Source: Acinetobacter geminorum
GTDB lineage: Bacteria; Pseudomonadota; Gammaproteobacteria; Pseudomonadales; Moraxellaceae
Length of the DNA: 64,000 nt
Direction of reading: 5' to 3'
NCBI RefSeq assembly: GCF_013009345.1
Contig: NZ_JABELE010000012.1
Location: forward strand, 62,001 to 126,000
Positions 8,013 through 17,401 of this stretch are shown here, in pieces. A program made the translations under genes and the position numbers. How positions within the stretch are numbered: position 1 is the first letter of the stretch; every line of letters starts with the position of its first letter. The notes under the pieces were generated by a model. It saw nothing but the letters and a program-made list of their open reading frames with translations, was not told where the DNA came from and made no database searches.

Positions 8013-8813
8013 ATGAAAATTATGAAAACAGCTATCGTTACTGCAAGTGTTCTTGCTTCTGCCTCTATTTTTGCACAAAGTGCGGGCGTTAATGCAGGTG
8101 CTTCTGCTCAAGTAAATGTACAACCGGGTGGTCTTGTTAGTGGCGTAGCCAATACAGTCAAAAATACTGCACATACTGTGGGTAGCACAGCCAAGCATGC
8201 TGGTCATGTAGCGGCTGACACTACAGTTAAAGCAACAAAAAAAACAACAGGAAAAGTGACTGAACTTTCTTCTAAAGCTGCAAATGGTACAAAACATTTT
8301 GCTGCCGAAGCTGCGACAGGTACTAAAAATGTAGCAACTAAAGCTGCAAACGGTACTAAACATTTTGCTACCGAAGCAGTAACAGGTACTAAAAATGTAG
8401 CGACTAAAGCTGCAAACGGTACTAAAAATCTAGCAGTTGAAGCGAAAGCTGATACAAAAGCAAGTGTTGATGCTGTAAAAGCTAAAGTTGCAGACAAACA
8501 AGCAGACCAGAAAGAATTTACTGCTGAAAAACAAGCTAATGCTCAAGCACATGTAGATGCTGTAAAAACTCGTGTAGCTCAAAACCAAGCCGAGCAAAAA
8601 GAGTTTGTAGCTGACACAAAAGCAGATGCTCAAGCGAAGTTAAATGCAGCTCAACCAGCACATGAAATTAATGCTCAAACTGGTGTAAATGTTGGTGTTA
8701 ACGTTGGTCCTGTTGGAGTTAACACAAATGCAAATATAAATGCTGGTGCTCAAGCATCTACACAAAAAGCTGAAAAGAAATCTTGGGTTAAAGGTCTTTT
8801 CGGCACTAACTAA
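8013..8813 (+). CDS. Secreted Lys/Ala-rich repeat protein (LEA/apolipoprotein-like)
   Basis: 266 residues from the ATG at 8013, with AAGGA at 8001-8005; the ATG at 8022 is an alternative. Residues 1-24 are a signal peptide ending SIFAQ. The mature protein is a long amphipathic helix rich in Ala, Lys, Thr and Gln. It contains a 22-residue repeat (AANGTKHFA-AEAATGTKNVATK type) encoded by 66-bp tandem DNA copies, then a roughly 31-residue repeat around DAVKAKVADKQADQKEF and DAVKTRVAQNQAEQKEF. A Gly/Val/Asn-rich tail follows, and the protein ends KKSWVKGLFGTN. No enzyme motif is present. Composition suggests a stress-protective or surface-associated helical protein. It resembles the product of 4675-5094. 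Confidence 0.75.
   Translation: MKIMKTAIVTASVLASASIFAQSAGVNAGASAQVNVQPGGLVSGVANTVKNTAHTVGSTAKHAGHVAADTTVKATKKTTGKVTELSSKAANGTKHFAAEAATGTKNVATKAANGTKHFATEAVTGTKNVATKAANGTKNLAVEAKADTKASVDAVKAKVADKQADQKEFTAEKQANAQAHVDAVKTRVAQNQAEQKEFVADTKADAQAKLNAAQPAHEINAQTGVNVGVNVGPVGVNTNANINAGAQASTQKAEKKSWVKGLFGTN
8274..8447 (+). repeat. 66-bp in-frame tandem repeat, 2 full copies plus a partial third
   Basis: Copies begin with AAAGCTGCAAA at 8274, 8340 and 8406, spaced exactly 66 bp apart. The third copy diverges after about 25 bp. The repeat is in frame and encodes the 22-residue unit of the surrounding protein, so copy number could vary between strains. Confidence 0.85.
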
Positions 8814-8831
8814 TCAGTTATAAATAAAAAA

Positions 8832-8847
8832 GGGCAATTAATTGCCC
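8832..8847. terminator. Bidirectional terminator between repeat-protein gene and ast operon
   Basis: GGGCAAT at 8832-8838 pairs with ATTGCCC at 8841-8847, flanked by an A-run on the left and a T-run on the right. It can end both the plus-strand gene at 8813 and the minus-strand ast operon ending at 8875. Confidence 0.88.
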
Positions 8848-8874
8848 TTTTTTTATTTCTCAAAAAACAAGTAT

Positions 8875-9849
8875 TCAATTCGCTTCAGTTAAAATTAAGC
8901 CCGCACGCAAACCAAGCTTCACATTTGGATTTGGAAATAAAATCCAGACCTGATCTTGCTCAACCACATAATTACCAGAAGGTTGAGTTGCAATGATTTC
9001 ACCTTTGGTAAAAGTTGAAAAATTCGGAGCTTCAGCAGATAAATTCATCTGGAAGTCTTCATCTTTTTTAATTAAAGAATCAGACACTTTAAAGACTCGA
9101 ATTTTTGTTTTATTGCGTAGCGGTAAGGCTTGCTCAGAAACTACATTACGAATGACTTCATCAATTGCTGCAAATTGGCTCAAGTCATTTTGCCCAAATG
9201 GTAAGGCTTTACCTAACTCTAAAGTTGCGCTCGCCGCTTTAAAATTCTCACTCGTAAAATGTGTAAACGTTTTACCTACTGCATTGTGATAAACCAAAGC
9301 ATCTAAATCGGCTGCTTCAAGACTTGCTGTTAAATCAGCATCATAGCTATGGGTTTGATAGGGAAATAAAGCAAATGTTGGTAACAATGAAGCACGAATT
9401 GCTGTATGTAAATCATAGTGATAGCGTTTAGCGTCACTTGCACTTTCTTGAAAGAAGTTTGTGACAACTTGCTCCAAAACTTCAGCACGCTTTGATTCTT
9501 CAGTCACGGGTAGAGTTTTATACCCGCCACAAAACATTCGATTTACATCGTCATGCACATAGCGTTTGCCTTGACGCATTGCATAAGGGTTCCCCAATAC
9601 AAGCAGCAACCTCACAGCAAGGTTTAAACGCCCTGCAAATAAATCCGTGCAAAGATGAGATAATAATTCAATTGGCGCTGTTTCATTACCATGCACTCCA
9701 GCTGACAGTACGACAGCTTTGTCGTACTGTGCGTTTGGGGTACATTCAAGAAGTCCTTCACCTAACCAACGCCAAGAAAAGTTATTTTGCTTCCCTTCTA
9801 ACGCTGTAGGTTGCTCACCTTGTAAGGTTAATGCTAGAAAATCTTGCAT
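8875..9849 (-). CDS. astE: Succinylglutamate desuccinylase
   Basis: 324 residues, M14-type zinc hydrolase of the AstE/aspartoacylase group. Zinc-binding residues are visible in GVHGNETAPIE (His-x-x-Glu) and RYHYDLHTAIR (His). It catalyses the last AST step, hydrolysing N-succinylglutamate to succinate and glutamate. It is the last gene of a five-gene operon, 12 bp after astB, and ends before a bidirectional terminator. Length is normal for the family. Confidence 0.96.
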   Translation of the reverse strand: MQDFLALTLQGEQPTALEGKQNNFSWRWLGEGLLECTPNAQYDKAVVLSAGVHGNETAPIELLSHLCTDLFAGRLNLAVRLLLVLGNPYAMRQGKRYVHDDVNRMFCGGYKTLPVTEESKRAEVLEQVVTNFFQESASDAKRYHYDLHTAIRASLLPTFALFPYQTHSYDADLTASLEAADLDALVYHNAVGKTFTHFTSENFKAASATLELGKALPFGQNDLSQFAAIDEVIRNVVSEQALPLRNKTKIRVFKVSDSLIKKDEDFQMNLSAEAPNFSTFTKGEIIATQPSGNYVVEQDQVWILFPNPNVKLGLRAGLILTEAN

Positions 9850-9861
9850 GTCACCTCCTCA

Positions 9862-11205
9862 TTATTTTTGGAAAGGATAAACCGAACCTAAACCTAAAAT
9901 TTTGGTTAGTTCGTCAAGTGCCATACGGCTTTCCATTAACAAATGCGGATCAGCCAAATCTTCTTGTGCTAAACGATCACGATAATGTTTATCAACCCAT
10001 TGATTGAGTGTGCCAAACAATTGATCGTTCATGAGTACTTTTGGATTTACGGCATTTAACTCAGTTTCGTTTAAAGCTACACGTAAACGTAGACAAGCTG
10101 GACCACCACCGTTACGCATACTTTCGCGTAAGTCATATACCTGAATAGCATCAATTGGTGTGCCCATTTGAATCATGTCATTCAAATAGCCCCACACTGC
10201 TGCATTTTGACGAGACTCTTCCGGTACAACAATAGTCATTCCACCATCTGGACGAGTCAAAATTTGGCTATTAAATAAATAGGTTGCTACGGCATCATCA
10301 ACGGTAACACGGTTTTCAGGGACTTCAATCGAAATAAAATCTTCACCGATGCTTGCCATTTTTTGACGAATTTCAGCAAAGGCCTGATCTTGATTTAAAA
10401 AGGCATGTTGATGATGGAATAAAACCTGTTGGTTACTTACCGCGATCACATCATTGTGGAAAACGCCCTGATCAATTACATCCGGATTTTGCTGAACAAA
10501 AACAGTATGTGCATCATCTAAACGATGCAAACGTGCAATTGCTTCACTTGCCTCACGCGTTTGACGAGCCGGATAACGTTTTGGTCCCGGCAAGCCATTA
10601 TTTAAATGTTGTTGACCATAAACAAACACCTGAACACCGCGCTTAGCATAATCACCACCTAAGCGGTTGTGATTGGCTGCACCTTCATCACCAAACAAAG
10701 CCACTTGTGGCAATGCTTCGTGATGTACAAAGTGGCGTTCATTTTTAAAGATGGCTTGTAAAACTTGGCTTGTAGTTTCAGCTTCAATTGAACGGTGAAA
10801 CTTATTGTTCAAGTTCGCTGCTGTGAAATGCACACGCTCATCTTGGCTATCTGCCGAAGGTGAAACAGTAGCCGCATTGGCAGTCCACATTGGAGAAGCT
10901 GAACTTAAAGATGACAATAGTTCAGGTGAATGACGCATTGCTTGAGCAATAACGCTAATGTCATCACCTGTAAAACCTAAACGGCGTAACATTGGAACAT
11001 GTGGACGCTCATGCGGAGCAAGTACACCTTGTTTCATTCCCATGTCAGCCAAGGCTTTCATCTTTAGCAAACCTTGTTTCGCTGCTAATTTTGGATTCGA
11101 GGTATTATTACGGTTTTTCGTCGATGCTTCATTACCAAACGACAAACCCGCGTAGTGATGTGTTGGTCCCACTAAACCATCGAAGTTTACTTCATATCCT
11201 TTCAT
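9862..11205 (-). CDS. astB: N-succinylarginine dihydrolase
   Basis: 447 residues, the usual AstB length. The N-terminus carries the conserved GLVGPTHHYAGLSFGNEAS segment. The catalytic Cys lies in NGGGPACLRLRV, and the catalytic His region is in FHNDVIAVSN. It belongs to the guanidine-modifying (amidinotransferase-like) fold and releases two ammonia and CO2 from N2-succinylarginine to give N2-succinylornithine. It lies between astD (19 bp upstream) and astE. Confidence 0.97.
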   Translation of the reverse strand: MKGYEVNFDGLVGPTHHYAGLSFGNEASTKNRNNTSNPKLAAKQGLLKMKALADMGMKQGVLAPHERPHVPMLRRLGFTGDDISVIAQAMRHSPELLSSLSSASPMWTANAATVSPSADSQDERVHFTAANLNNKFHRSIEAETTSQVLQAIFKNERHFVHHEALPQVALFGDEGAANHNRLGGDYAKRGVQVFVYGQQHLNNGLPGPKRYPARQTREASEAIARLHRLDDAHTVFVQQNPDVIDQGVFHNDVIAVSNQQVLFHHQHAFLNQDQAFAEIRQKMASIGEDFISIEVPENRVTVDDAVATYLFNSQILTRPDGGMTIVVPEESRQNAAVWGYLNDMIQMGTPIDAIQVYDLRESMRNGGGPACLRLRVALNETELNAVNPKVLMNDQLFGTLNQWVDKHYRDRLAQEDLADPHLLMESRMALDELTKILGLGSVYPFQK

Positions 11206-11224
11206 TTTTTTCTTTCCCTAGTGT

Positions 11225-12694
11225 TTAAGGCAACACAATCCCTGGAGATAATTTTTCTGGTAAAGTTAAGCTGTCACTTTCAAGTGATGCCATTGGCCAA
11301 GCACAATAGTCGGCAGCGTAAAAAGCACTCGCGCGGTGATTACCTGACGCCCCTACACCACCAAACGGTGCAGCACTTGAAGCCCCAGTTAATGGCTTAT
11401 TCCAATTCACAATACCGGCACGTGCTTCAATGAGTAAGTCATCAAACAGTTCGCGTTTTGGTGAAACCAAACCAACTGACAAGCCAAAACGAGTTGCGTT
11501 AGCAATTTTTAATGCTTCATCAAAGTTGTCATAACGTTGAATAGTCGTAAGCGGACCAAAATATTCTTCATCTGGAATATCTTTCACGCCTGTGACATCA
11601 ACAATGCCTGGCGTAAGTAACGAACTATCTTCTTGAGGACGCGTCATGGCTAATAAACTTTTTGCACCCAGCTCAAGTATTTTTTGCTGAGCATGCATCA
11701 TGTTTGTTGCAGCAACTGACGAGATTACCCCACCCATAAATGGTTGTTGCTCGTCGTTCCAACGGCCAACTTTTAGGTTTTTAGCAACTTCAACAAAACG
11801 TTGAATAAATGCATCACCTTCAGCACCATTTTTTACCAAAATACGGCGCGCACATGTACAACGCTGACCTGCCGAAACAAAAGCAGATTGAATAGCAAGA
11901 TTAACTACTGCATCAACATCGATAATTTCATCAATAATCAATGCATTATTGCCGCCCATTTCAAGCGCAAGAATTTTTTCAGGTGCACCTGCCATTTGCT
12001 TATGCAAGTGATAACCAGTGTTTGCACTTCCGGTAAACAATAAACCATCAATTTCATGTGAAGCAGCTAGCGCTTCACCCGTGGTACGTCCACCTTGAAC
12101 CAAGTTCATCACACCATTTGGCAGACCAGCTTGTTGCCAAAGTTTTACAGTTTCTTCAGCAGTCCAAGGCGTTAATTCACTTGGTTTAAATACAACTGTG
12201 TTGCCAGCAAGCAATGCAGGAACAATATGCCCATTTGGTAGATGGCCCGGGAAGTTATATGGACCGAAAACCGCAAGTACACCATGCGGACGATGACGTA
12301 AAGATGCTACACCATCGGCCATTTCAGTTGAGCTTTCGCCTGTACGCTGGTGGTAAGCACGAATCGAAATCGCAACCTTGCCAATCATTGATTGAACTTC
12401 AGTTAACGTTTCCCAAAATGGCTTACTGGTTTCTTGGCTAATGACTTCTGCTAAATGCTTTTTATTTTCTTCAAGCAAAGCGGCAAATTTTTCAACAATC
12501 GCTACACGCTCTGCAAGTGGTAAACGCGCCCAAGCTGGAAACGCAGTACGCGCTGCCTGACAAGCTTGCTCTACATCAGTAGCAGTAGCCTCGGCACCTG
12601 ACCATACAGTTTGGTTATCAACCGGATTTGTTTTTTCAAATATTGCACCGCTGCCTTGTAACCAGACACCGTTTATAAATAAAGAGTTTGACAT
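11225..12694 (-). CDS. astD: Succinylglutamate-semialdehyde dehydrogenase
   Basis: 489 residues of the aldehyde dehydrogenase superfamily. Seen: the Glu motif LALEMGGNN, the catalytic Cys motif AGQRCTCARR, and the cofactor loop region FTGSANTG. It oxidises N-succinylglutamate 5-semialdehyde to N-succinylglutamate with NAD+. The start ATG overlaps the astA stop by one base (TGATG), which implies translational coupling. Confidence 0.96.
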   Translation of the reverse strand: MSNSLFINGVWLQGSGAIFEKTNPVDNQTVWSGAEATATDVEQACQAARTAFPAWARLPLAERVAIVEKFAALLEENKKHLAEVISQETSKPFWETLTEVQSMIGKVAISIRAYHQRTGESSTEMADGVASLRHRPHGVLAVFGPYNFPGHLPNGHIVPALLAGNTVVFKPSELTPWTAEETVKLWQQAGLPNGVMNLVQGGRTTGEALAASHEIDGLLFTGSANTGYHLHKQMAGAPEKILALEMGGNNALIIDEIIDVDAVVNLAIQSAFVSAGQRCTCARRILVKNGAEGDAFIQRFVEVAKNLKVGRWNDEQQPFMGGVISSVAATNMMHAQQKILELGAKSLLAMTRPQEDSSLLTPGIVDVTGVKDIPDEEYFGPLTTIQRYDNFDEALKIANATRFGLSVGLVSPKRELFDDLLIEARAGIVNWNKPLTGASSAAPFGGVGASGNHRASAFYAADYCAWPMASLESDSLTLPEKLSPGIVLP

Positions 12695-13725
12695 CAGGAT
12701 ACTTCCATTGGATTTAGTGATAACACACGAACAACGTGGCCTTCTTGCACACCGAGTTTTTCAGCTTGTTCATGTGTTAAATTTATTGTGTTATCAACAA
12801 GATCAAGCTTTAACAACATTGCCTTATAGTCATGATAATTATCATTGGCAATGAGATATTGGGTCTTACCGACCACAACTTCACTTATAATTTTGACGTT
12901 TAGTAACTGACTTTCTTTTACTGCTCGCAATTCATCAATATTGGCTTCAATGGTTGGACCCGCATCAAAAATATCGACATATCCTTGATAGCGTAAGCCT
13001 TCCGACTCAAGCACATGATAAGCAGGTAAAGTTTGTGGATGCATTTTTCCAATTACCTCTTGCGCATCTTTTGGCAAGAGATCTACATAGACTGGGAAAC
13101 GTGGCATAAGCTCTGCAATAAACACTTTTTGCCCAATTCCACTTAAATAGTCTGCTGTTGAAAAATCCATATTAAAGAAATGGTGACCAATAGCATCCCA
13201 AAATGGAGAACATCCATTTTCGTCTGAGAAACCACGCATTTCAGCAATTAACTTTTTCTCGAAATATTGCTTAAAGGCAGCGATAAACATAAAACGGATT
13301 TTCGATAAGAATTTACCGTTTTGGTTTTCACGACGCTCTGGATCTAAAAATAATGTACAGAGTTCACTACTACCTGTTCTGTCATTACTTAAAAATAAAG
13401 TAGGTAATGACTTATACACATTTAATGCTTTTGAAGCGTGTACTTGAGTACCAACATGAAAGTTGTACCAAGGTTCAATGAGTCCAACAGCAACTTCAAT
13501 TGCACTTAACCCAATAACACGTTGAGCTTCTGTATCTTCAAGAACAAACAGATAACCTTGTTCACTTTTATGGACATTGCCATTTAAAGTATTGCGAGTA
13601 CGTGAAATTCGAGCCGAAAGTGTATCCATATTTTGTGGCAAGGAAGTCAGGCCTACACCTGACTTACCTGCTAATTTATAAATATCTTCAAGATCTCGAA
13701 ACTCGGCATGACGGACGATCATCAT
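12694..13725 (-). CDS. astA: Arginine N-succinyltransferase
   Basis: 343 residues, GNAT-fold AstA. The N-terminus VRHAEFRDLEDIYKLA and the body segments RTGSSELCTLFLDPERR and DENGCSPFWDAIGHHFF are characteristic of AstA. It transfers succinyl from succinyl-CoA to the alpha-amino group of arginine, the committing step of the AST pathway. A single AstA form is present, not the split AruF/AruG pair of Pseudomonas. The ATG at 13725 has AAGGA upstream; 13722 is an alternative. Confidence 0.96.
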   Translation of the reverse strand: MMIVRHAEFRDLEDIYKLAGKSGVGLTSLPQNMDTLSARISRTRNTLNGNVHKSEQGYLFVLEDTEAQRVIGLSAIEVAVGLIEPWYNFHVGTQVHASKALNVYKSLPTLFLSNDRTGSSELCTLFLDPERRENQNGKFLSKIRFMFIAAFKQYFEKKLIAEMRGFSDENGCSPFWDAIGHHFFNMDFSTADYLSGIGQKVFIAELMPRFPVYVDLLPKDAQEVIGKMHPQTLPAYHVLESEGLRYQGYVDIFDAGPTIEANIDELRAVKESQLLNVKIISEVVVGKTQYLIANDNYHDYKAMLLKLDLVDNTINLTHEQAEKLGVQEGHVVRVLSLNPMEVS

Positions 13726-13743
13726 GGCTAGCTTTCCTTTTTT

Positions 13744-14958
13744 TTATTTAGCCAACTTTGCCAATGCGCGTTTTAAACGAGCAATTCCTTCATCAATATC
13801 TTGTTCAGGAATAATCAGAGACGGTGTAAAACGAACCACGTTAGGTCCTGCGATTAAAGCAAGTAAACCTTCTTCGCCTGCCCATGTGGTAATGTCTTTC
13901 GCTTTCCCTGCATACTCAGCTTTTAATACACAACCAATGAGTAAGCCTTGACCACGAATTTCTTCAAAAATCGGGTACTCAGCATTTAATTTATTTAATG
14001 CGTCGATGAAATATTGATGACGATGTTTTACACCCTCAAGCACTTCAGGTGTATTAATAAACTCAAATACTGCACCAGCAACCGCACTCGCTAACGGGTT
14101 ACCACCGTAAGTCGTACCATGTGTACCGACAGAAAAATGCGGTGCAAATTTATCAGTTGTTAGCATTGCACCGACTGGGAAACCACCACCTAGTGCTTTT
14201 GCAGTAGTTAATACATCTGGAATAACACCAGAGTTCATGTAAGCATATAGTGCACCTGTACGGCCAACACCAGTTTGTACTTCATCAAAAATCAGCAATG
14301 CACCAAACTCATCACACAGTGCACGTAAACCTTTTAAAAATTCAATATCAGCAGGAATAACGCCGCCTTCACCTTGGATCGGCTCAACAATCACGGCACA
14401 AGTTTGTTCATTAATGACCACTTTTGCAGCTTCTAAATCATTAAAGGCAACATGGTTGATACCGTTTGGAAGTGGTGCAAAGTCTTGTGAATATTTAGGT
14501 TGACCACCCGCTGAAACGGTAAATAAGGTACGGCCATGGAATGCATTGTTAAATGCCACAATGCCACTTTTGCCAGCAACACCGCTATCTAGTCCAACTT
14601 TACGAGCTAGTTTTAATGCCGCTTCGTTCGCTTCTGCACCTGAGTTACAGAAGAACACTTTATCTGCAAATGTATTTTCAGTGAGTTGTTTTGCAAGGCG
14701 TAGAACCGGTTCATTTGTATAACCGTTGCCTACATGCCAAAGTTTTGTTGCTTGTTCTGTTAAAGCATTCACTGCCACTGGATGCGCATGACCTAATGCG
14801 TTTACTGCAATCCCGCCTGCAAAATCGATATATTCTTTATTTTCTTGATCCCAAATACGTGAACCTTCACCACGTACCGGAATGAAATTTGCCGGTGCAA
14901 AAACTGGAACCATCCAGTCGTTAAAGTTGCTTCGAGTTACAGAAATTGGCTGTTCCAT
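13744..14958 (-). CDS. astC: Succinylornithine/acetylornithine aminotransferase
   Basis: 404 residues, class-III PLP aminotransferase. The PLP lysine lies in TTAKALGGGFPVGAML, with FDEVQTGVGRTG and NSGAEANEAALKLAR also seen. In this operon it converts N2-succinylornithine plus 2-oxoglutarate to succinylglutamate semialdehyde and glutamate. Paralogous ArgD can do the acetylornithine reaction, but the operon position marks this copy as AstC (AruC). It is the first ast gene, 136 bp downstream of the glutamate dehydrogenase gene. Confidence 0.95.
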   Translation of the reverse strand: MEQPISVTRSNFNDWMVPVFAPANFIPVRGEGSRIWDQENKEYIDFAGGIAVNALGHAHPVAVNALTEQATKLWHVGNGYTNEPVLRLAKQLTENTFADKVFFCNSGAEANEAALKLARKVGLDSGVAGKSGIVAFNNAFHGRTLFTVSAGGQPKYSQDFAPLPNGINHVAFNDLEAAKVVINEQTCAVIVEPIQGEGGVIPADIEFLKGLRALCDEFGALLIFDEVQTGVGRTGALYAYMNSGVIPDVLTTAKALGGGFPVGAMLTTDKFAPHFSVGTHGTTYGGNPLASAVAGAVFEFINTPEVLEGVKHRHQYFIDALNKLNAEYPIFEEIRGQGLLIGCVLKAEYAGKAKDITTWAGEEGLLALIAGPNVVRFTPSLIIPEQDIDEGIARLKRALAKLAK

Positions 14959-15094
14959 GCTTACCTCAGTATTTATTTAATATATTCGATAACACTTAAA
15001 TTTGAATAATTCAGAAAAAGGGACTGAACAAATGAACCCTATAACATCCTTTATATTTGCTCAGACCACTTTTTCTAAAAGTAATTTCCGCAGA

Positions 15095-16366
15095 TTAGCC
15101 TGGGAAAATACCGCGCTCTTTACGAGCTTTTAAGATACGCTCACATGCCAAGATGTAAGCTGCTGTACGTAAAGTACAAGCGTTGCTGTTCGCTGTATTC
15201 CAAACATCATCCATAGCTTGAACCATCAACTTGTCTAAACGCTCGTTGATTTCTTCTTCGCTCCAGAAGTAGCTCGCCATGTCTTGAACCCATTCGAAGT
15301 AACTTACAGTTACACCGCCGGCGTTACATACCACGTCAGGAACTACAACAATGCCACGCTCAACTAATACATCTTCAGCTTTAGGATATGTCGGGCCGTT
15401 TGCGCCTTCTAAAATCAACTTAGCTTTAAGTTTTTGAGCACGTTCAACAGTGATTTGGCCTTCCAATGCAGCTGGAACAATAATGTCAACTTCAGCTGTC
15501 CAGAAATCTTCGTCAGCAATTGATTGCGCGCCAGCAAAGCCACCAACACCTTGATTTGCATTTACGTGATCACGTAATGCTTCAAGATCAATACCATCAG
15601 CATTGAAAATTGTGCCAGTGTGGTCTTGAACGTGTGTAACTTTCGCTTTTGATTCAACAAATAAGAAAGCTGCTTCACTACCTACGTTACCAAAACCTTG
15701 AATAGCAACTTTCGCGCCTTCAATTGGCAAATTAATTTTTGCTGCTACTTCACGACCTGTAACGAATACGCCACGACCAGTTGCTTTCACACGACCTAAA
15801 GAACCGCCTAAGTGAACTGGTTTACCAGTTACAACACCAGTTACAGTGTGACCTTGGCTAGTAGAATAAGTATCCATCATCCAACCCATGATATTGGCAT
15901 TAGTACCAACGTCTGGAGCAGGGATATCTTTTTGAGGCCCAATAATATGACCAATTTCAGTCGTATAACGACGAGTCAAACGCTCTAATTCACGAGTTGA
16001 TAATTTACGTGGATCAACACGGATACCACCTTTTGCACCGCCAAATGGCAAGTTCAAAACAGCAGTTTTAATTGTCATCCATGCAGACAATGCCATTACT
16101 TCATTCAAATCAACATTTGGATGGTAACGAACACCGCCTTTACCCGGACCACGAGACAAGTTGTGTTGTACACGGTAGCCTTCAAAGTGCTGGATCGAAC
16201 CGTCATCCATCACGATTGGCACGTCAACAATAAGCGCACGCTTAGGACGTTTTAAAGTATCGATATAATCAGCTAAGTGTTCTAAATATGGCGCTACACG
16301 GTCAATTTGTGCCAAGTAAGTTTGCCATGCATCGCTATGTTCGTTTACGTATGAAAGATCTGACAT
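15095..16366 (-). CDS. gdhA: Glutamate dehydrogenase (Glu/Leu/Phe/Val family)
   Basis: 423 residues. The substrate-binding and catalytic lysines are in SRGPGKGGVRYHP and PFGGAKGGIRVDPR, and the Rossmann glycine motif is in GFGNVGSEAAF. It deaminates glutamate to 2-oxoglutarate and ammonia; length and motifs match the short hexameric type. Whether it prefers NAD or NADP is not decided here. Its position directly upstream of, and codirectional with, astC fits a catabolic role for the glutamate made by AST. Confidence 0.93.
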   Translation of the reverse strand: MSDLSYVNEHSDAWQTYLAQIDRVAPYLEHLADYIDTLKRPKRALIVDVPIVMDDGSIQHFEGYRVQHNLSRGPGKGGVRYHPNVDLNEVMALSAWMTIKTAVLNLPFGGAKGGIRVDPRKLSTRELERLTRRYTTEIGHIIGPQKDIPAPDVGTNANIMGWMMDTYSTSQGHTVTGVVTGKPVHLGGSLGRVKATGRGVFVTGREVAAKINLPIEGAKVAIQGFGNVGSEAAFLFVESKAKVTHVQDHTGTIFNADGIDLEALRDHVNANQGVGGFAGAQSIADEDFWTAEVDIIVPAALEGQITVERAQKLKAKLILEGANGPTYPKAEDVLVERGIVVVPDVVCNAGGVTVSYFEWVQDMASYFWSEEEINERLDKLMVQAMDDVWNTANSNACTLRTAAYILACERILKARKERGIFPG

Positions 16367-17352
16367 CTTTTTTCCTATATACCTTCATAGACTCAGATTT
16401 GATAAATCCGTAGTCTTTATTATTCAGCAACTAAAACCTTGCAATAACAAAGTCTTAGTTTATTTACTAAACCTTCTGCTCTTCTAAAGCATTAGGTTTT
16501 TTAAATTCCATTTGTTGATACTAAAAGTACGATCTACTTTTATATATCGATATCTTTTACAAGCTTTCTTTCATTTAACTTACTGTTTATAAAGCTATCT
16601 TTATAAAAGCAAAGTTTAACCACAACCCACTTAATCCAGTCGGCTGAAATATAAATACAAAAGAAATGGCATAACCGTTTGGGAGTTAAAAAGAACGATG
16701 ATTTATAAAAAAATCATATGTCCATAAAAATTATTTTGACTAATCGATAGATCCCTCCATTAGTCTTTTTAAAAATAAAAATTGTTCAATAATGCTACAG
16801 ATTAATTATCTCTACACATACCGCTTAAAATTAAGCCGGAACATAGCTATAAAATCTTCCAATAAATATAGCATAGAGCACACCCATTTAGAACATTTTA
16901 AAATAAATAAGCAGAGAAAAAATAATCAAATCGCAGTAATCCTTATAATAAAAAAACAACAAATATTAAAAAAACCTTAACTTTAATAAAAAAAATTTAT
17001 AGGAAACATAAAATCATAATTTAAAAAAATATAAAAAATTAAAATTATAAATAACAATAACTTAAAAATTAATCATCTTCGTAAAATTGTCAAAAAACTA
17101 TACCCTCTCTACATTAAATCTATAATAAGTCCATTTCTAATTCATATTTCATAAAATCCCAAAAACCTCTTTATCAAATAACCAGGCTAAACATAGACTT
17201 AATCAAATATTAATAATAAATAAATATTAATAAGAATCCGATAAATGGTAATTTCACAAAACAATATTTGTTTTCATGATCAAAAATAAAACTTCATTTT
17301 TAAAAAAAATATATAAATTCCTTCTTTTTTAACTTCCAGTAAGACACAAAAA
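16367..17352. other. About 1-kb extremely AT-rich intergenic gap
   Basis: No convincing protein gene. The only ORF of note (16792-16980 plus) has low-complexity Lys/Ile/Asn composition and no ribosome site. The left part holds several hairpins and a plus-strand terminator (see the ncRNA candidate). The right part is nearly pure A/T and ends at the permease terminator. The gdhA promoter must lie in the left part. Confidence 0.6.
16550..16770 (+). ncRNA. Candidate orphan small RNA divergent from gdhA
   Basis: A plus-strand sigma-70-like promoter, TTGATA (16515-16520), 17-bp spacer, TTTTAT (16538-16543), precedes a region with the ATGATTT/AAATCAT hairpin. It ends in an intrinsic terminator: GACTAAT (16738-16744), 14-nt loop, ATTAGTC (16759-16765), then TTTTT. 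No plus-strand protein gene explains this terminator. The prediction rests only on these signals. Confidence 0.25.
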
Positions 17353-17370
17353 AGGCCCCTTACGGGACCT
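17353..17370 (-). terminator. Intrinsic terminator of the amino-acid permease
   Basis: On the minus strand AGGTCCC pairs with GGGGCCT (one G-T wobble) around a four-base loop and is followed by TTTTTTG. It lies about 30 bp after the permease stop. Confidence 0.85.
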
Positions 17371-17401
17371 TTAAAAAGACATTCTTTAGACTCTAGAAAG
17401 C

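Noticed and set aside
7914..8363. 149-codon Cys/Phe/Ser-rich minus-strand ORF
   Set aside because: Its composition is simply the reverse frame of the repetitive Lys/Ala/Thr gene; no start signal or homologous motif.
8274..8447. Possible CRISPR array
   Set aside because: Repeats are contiguous, in frame and 66 bp without spacers; they are part of a coding sequence.
16792..16980. 62-codon plus-strand ORF in the AT-rich gap
   Set aside because: Composition (Lys, Asn, Ile) follows base content; no Shine-Dalgarno and no conserved motif.
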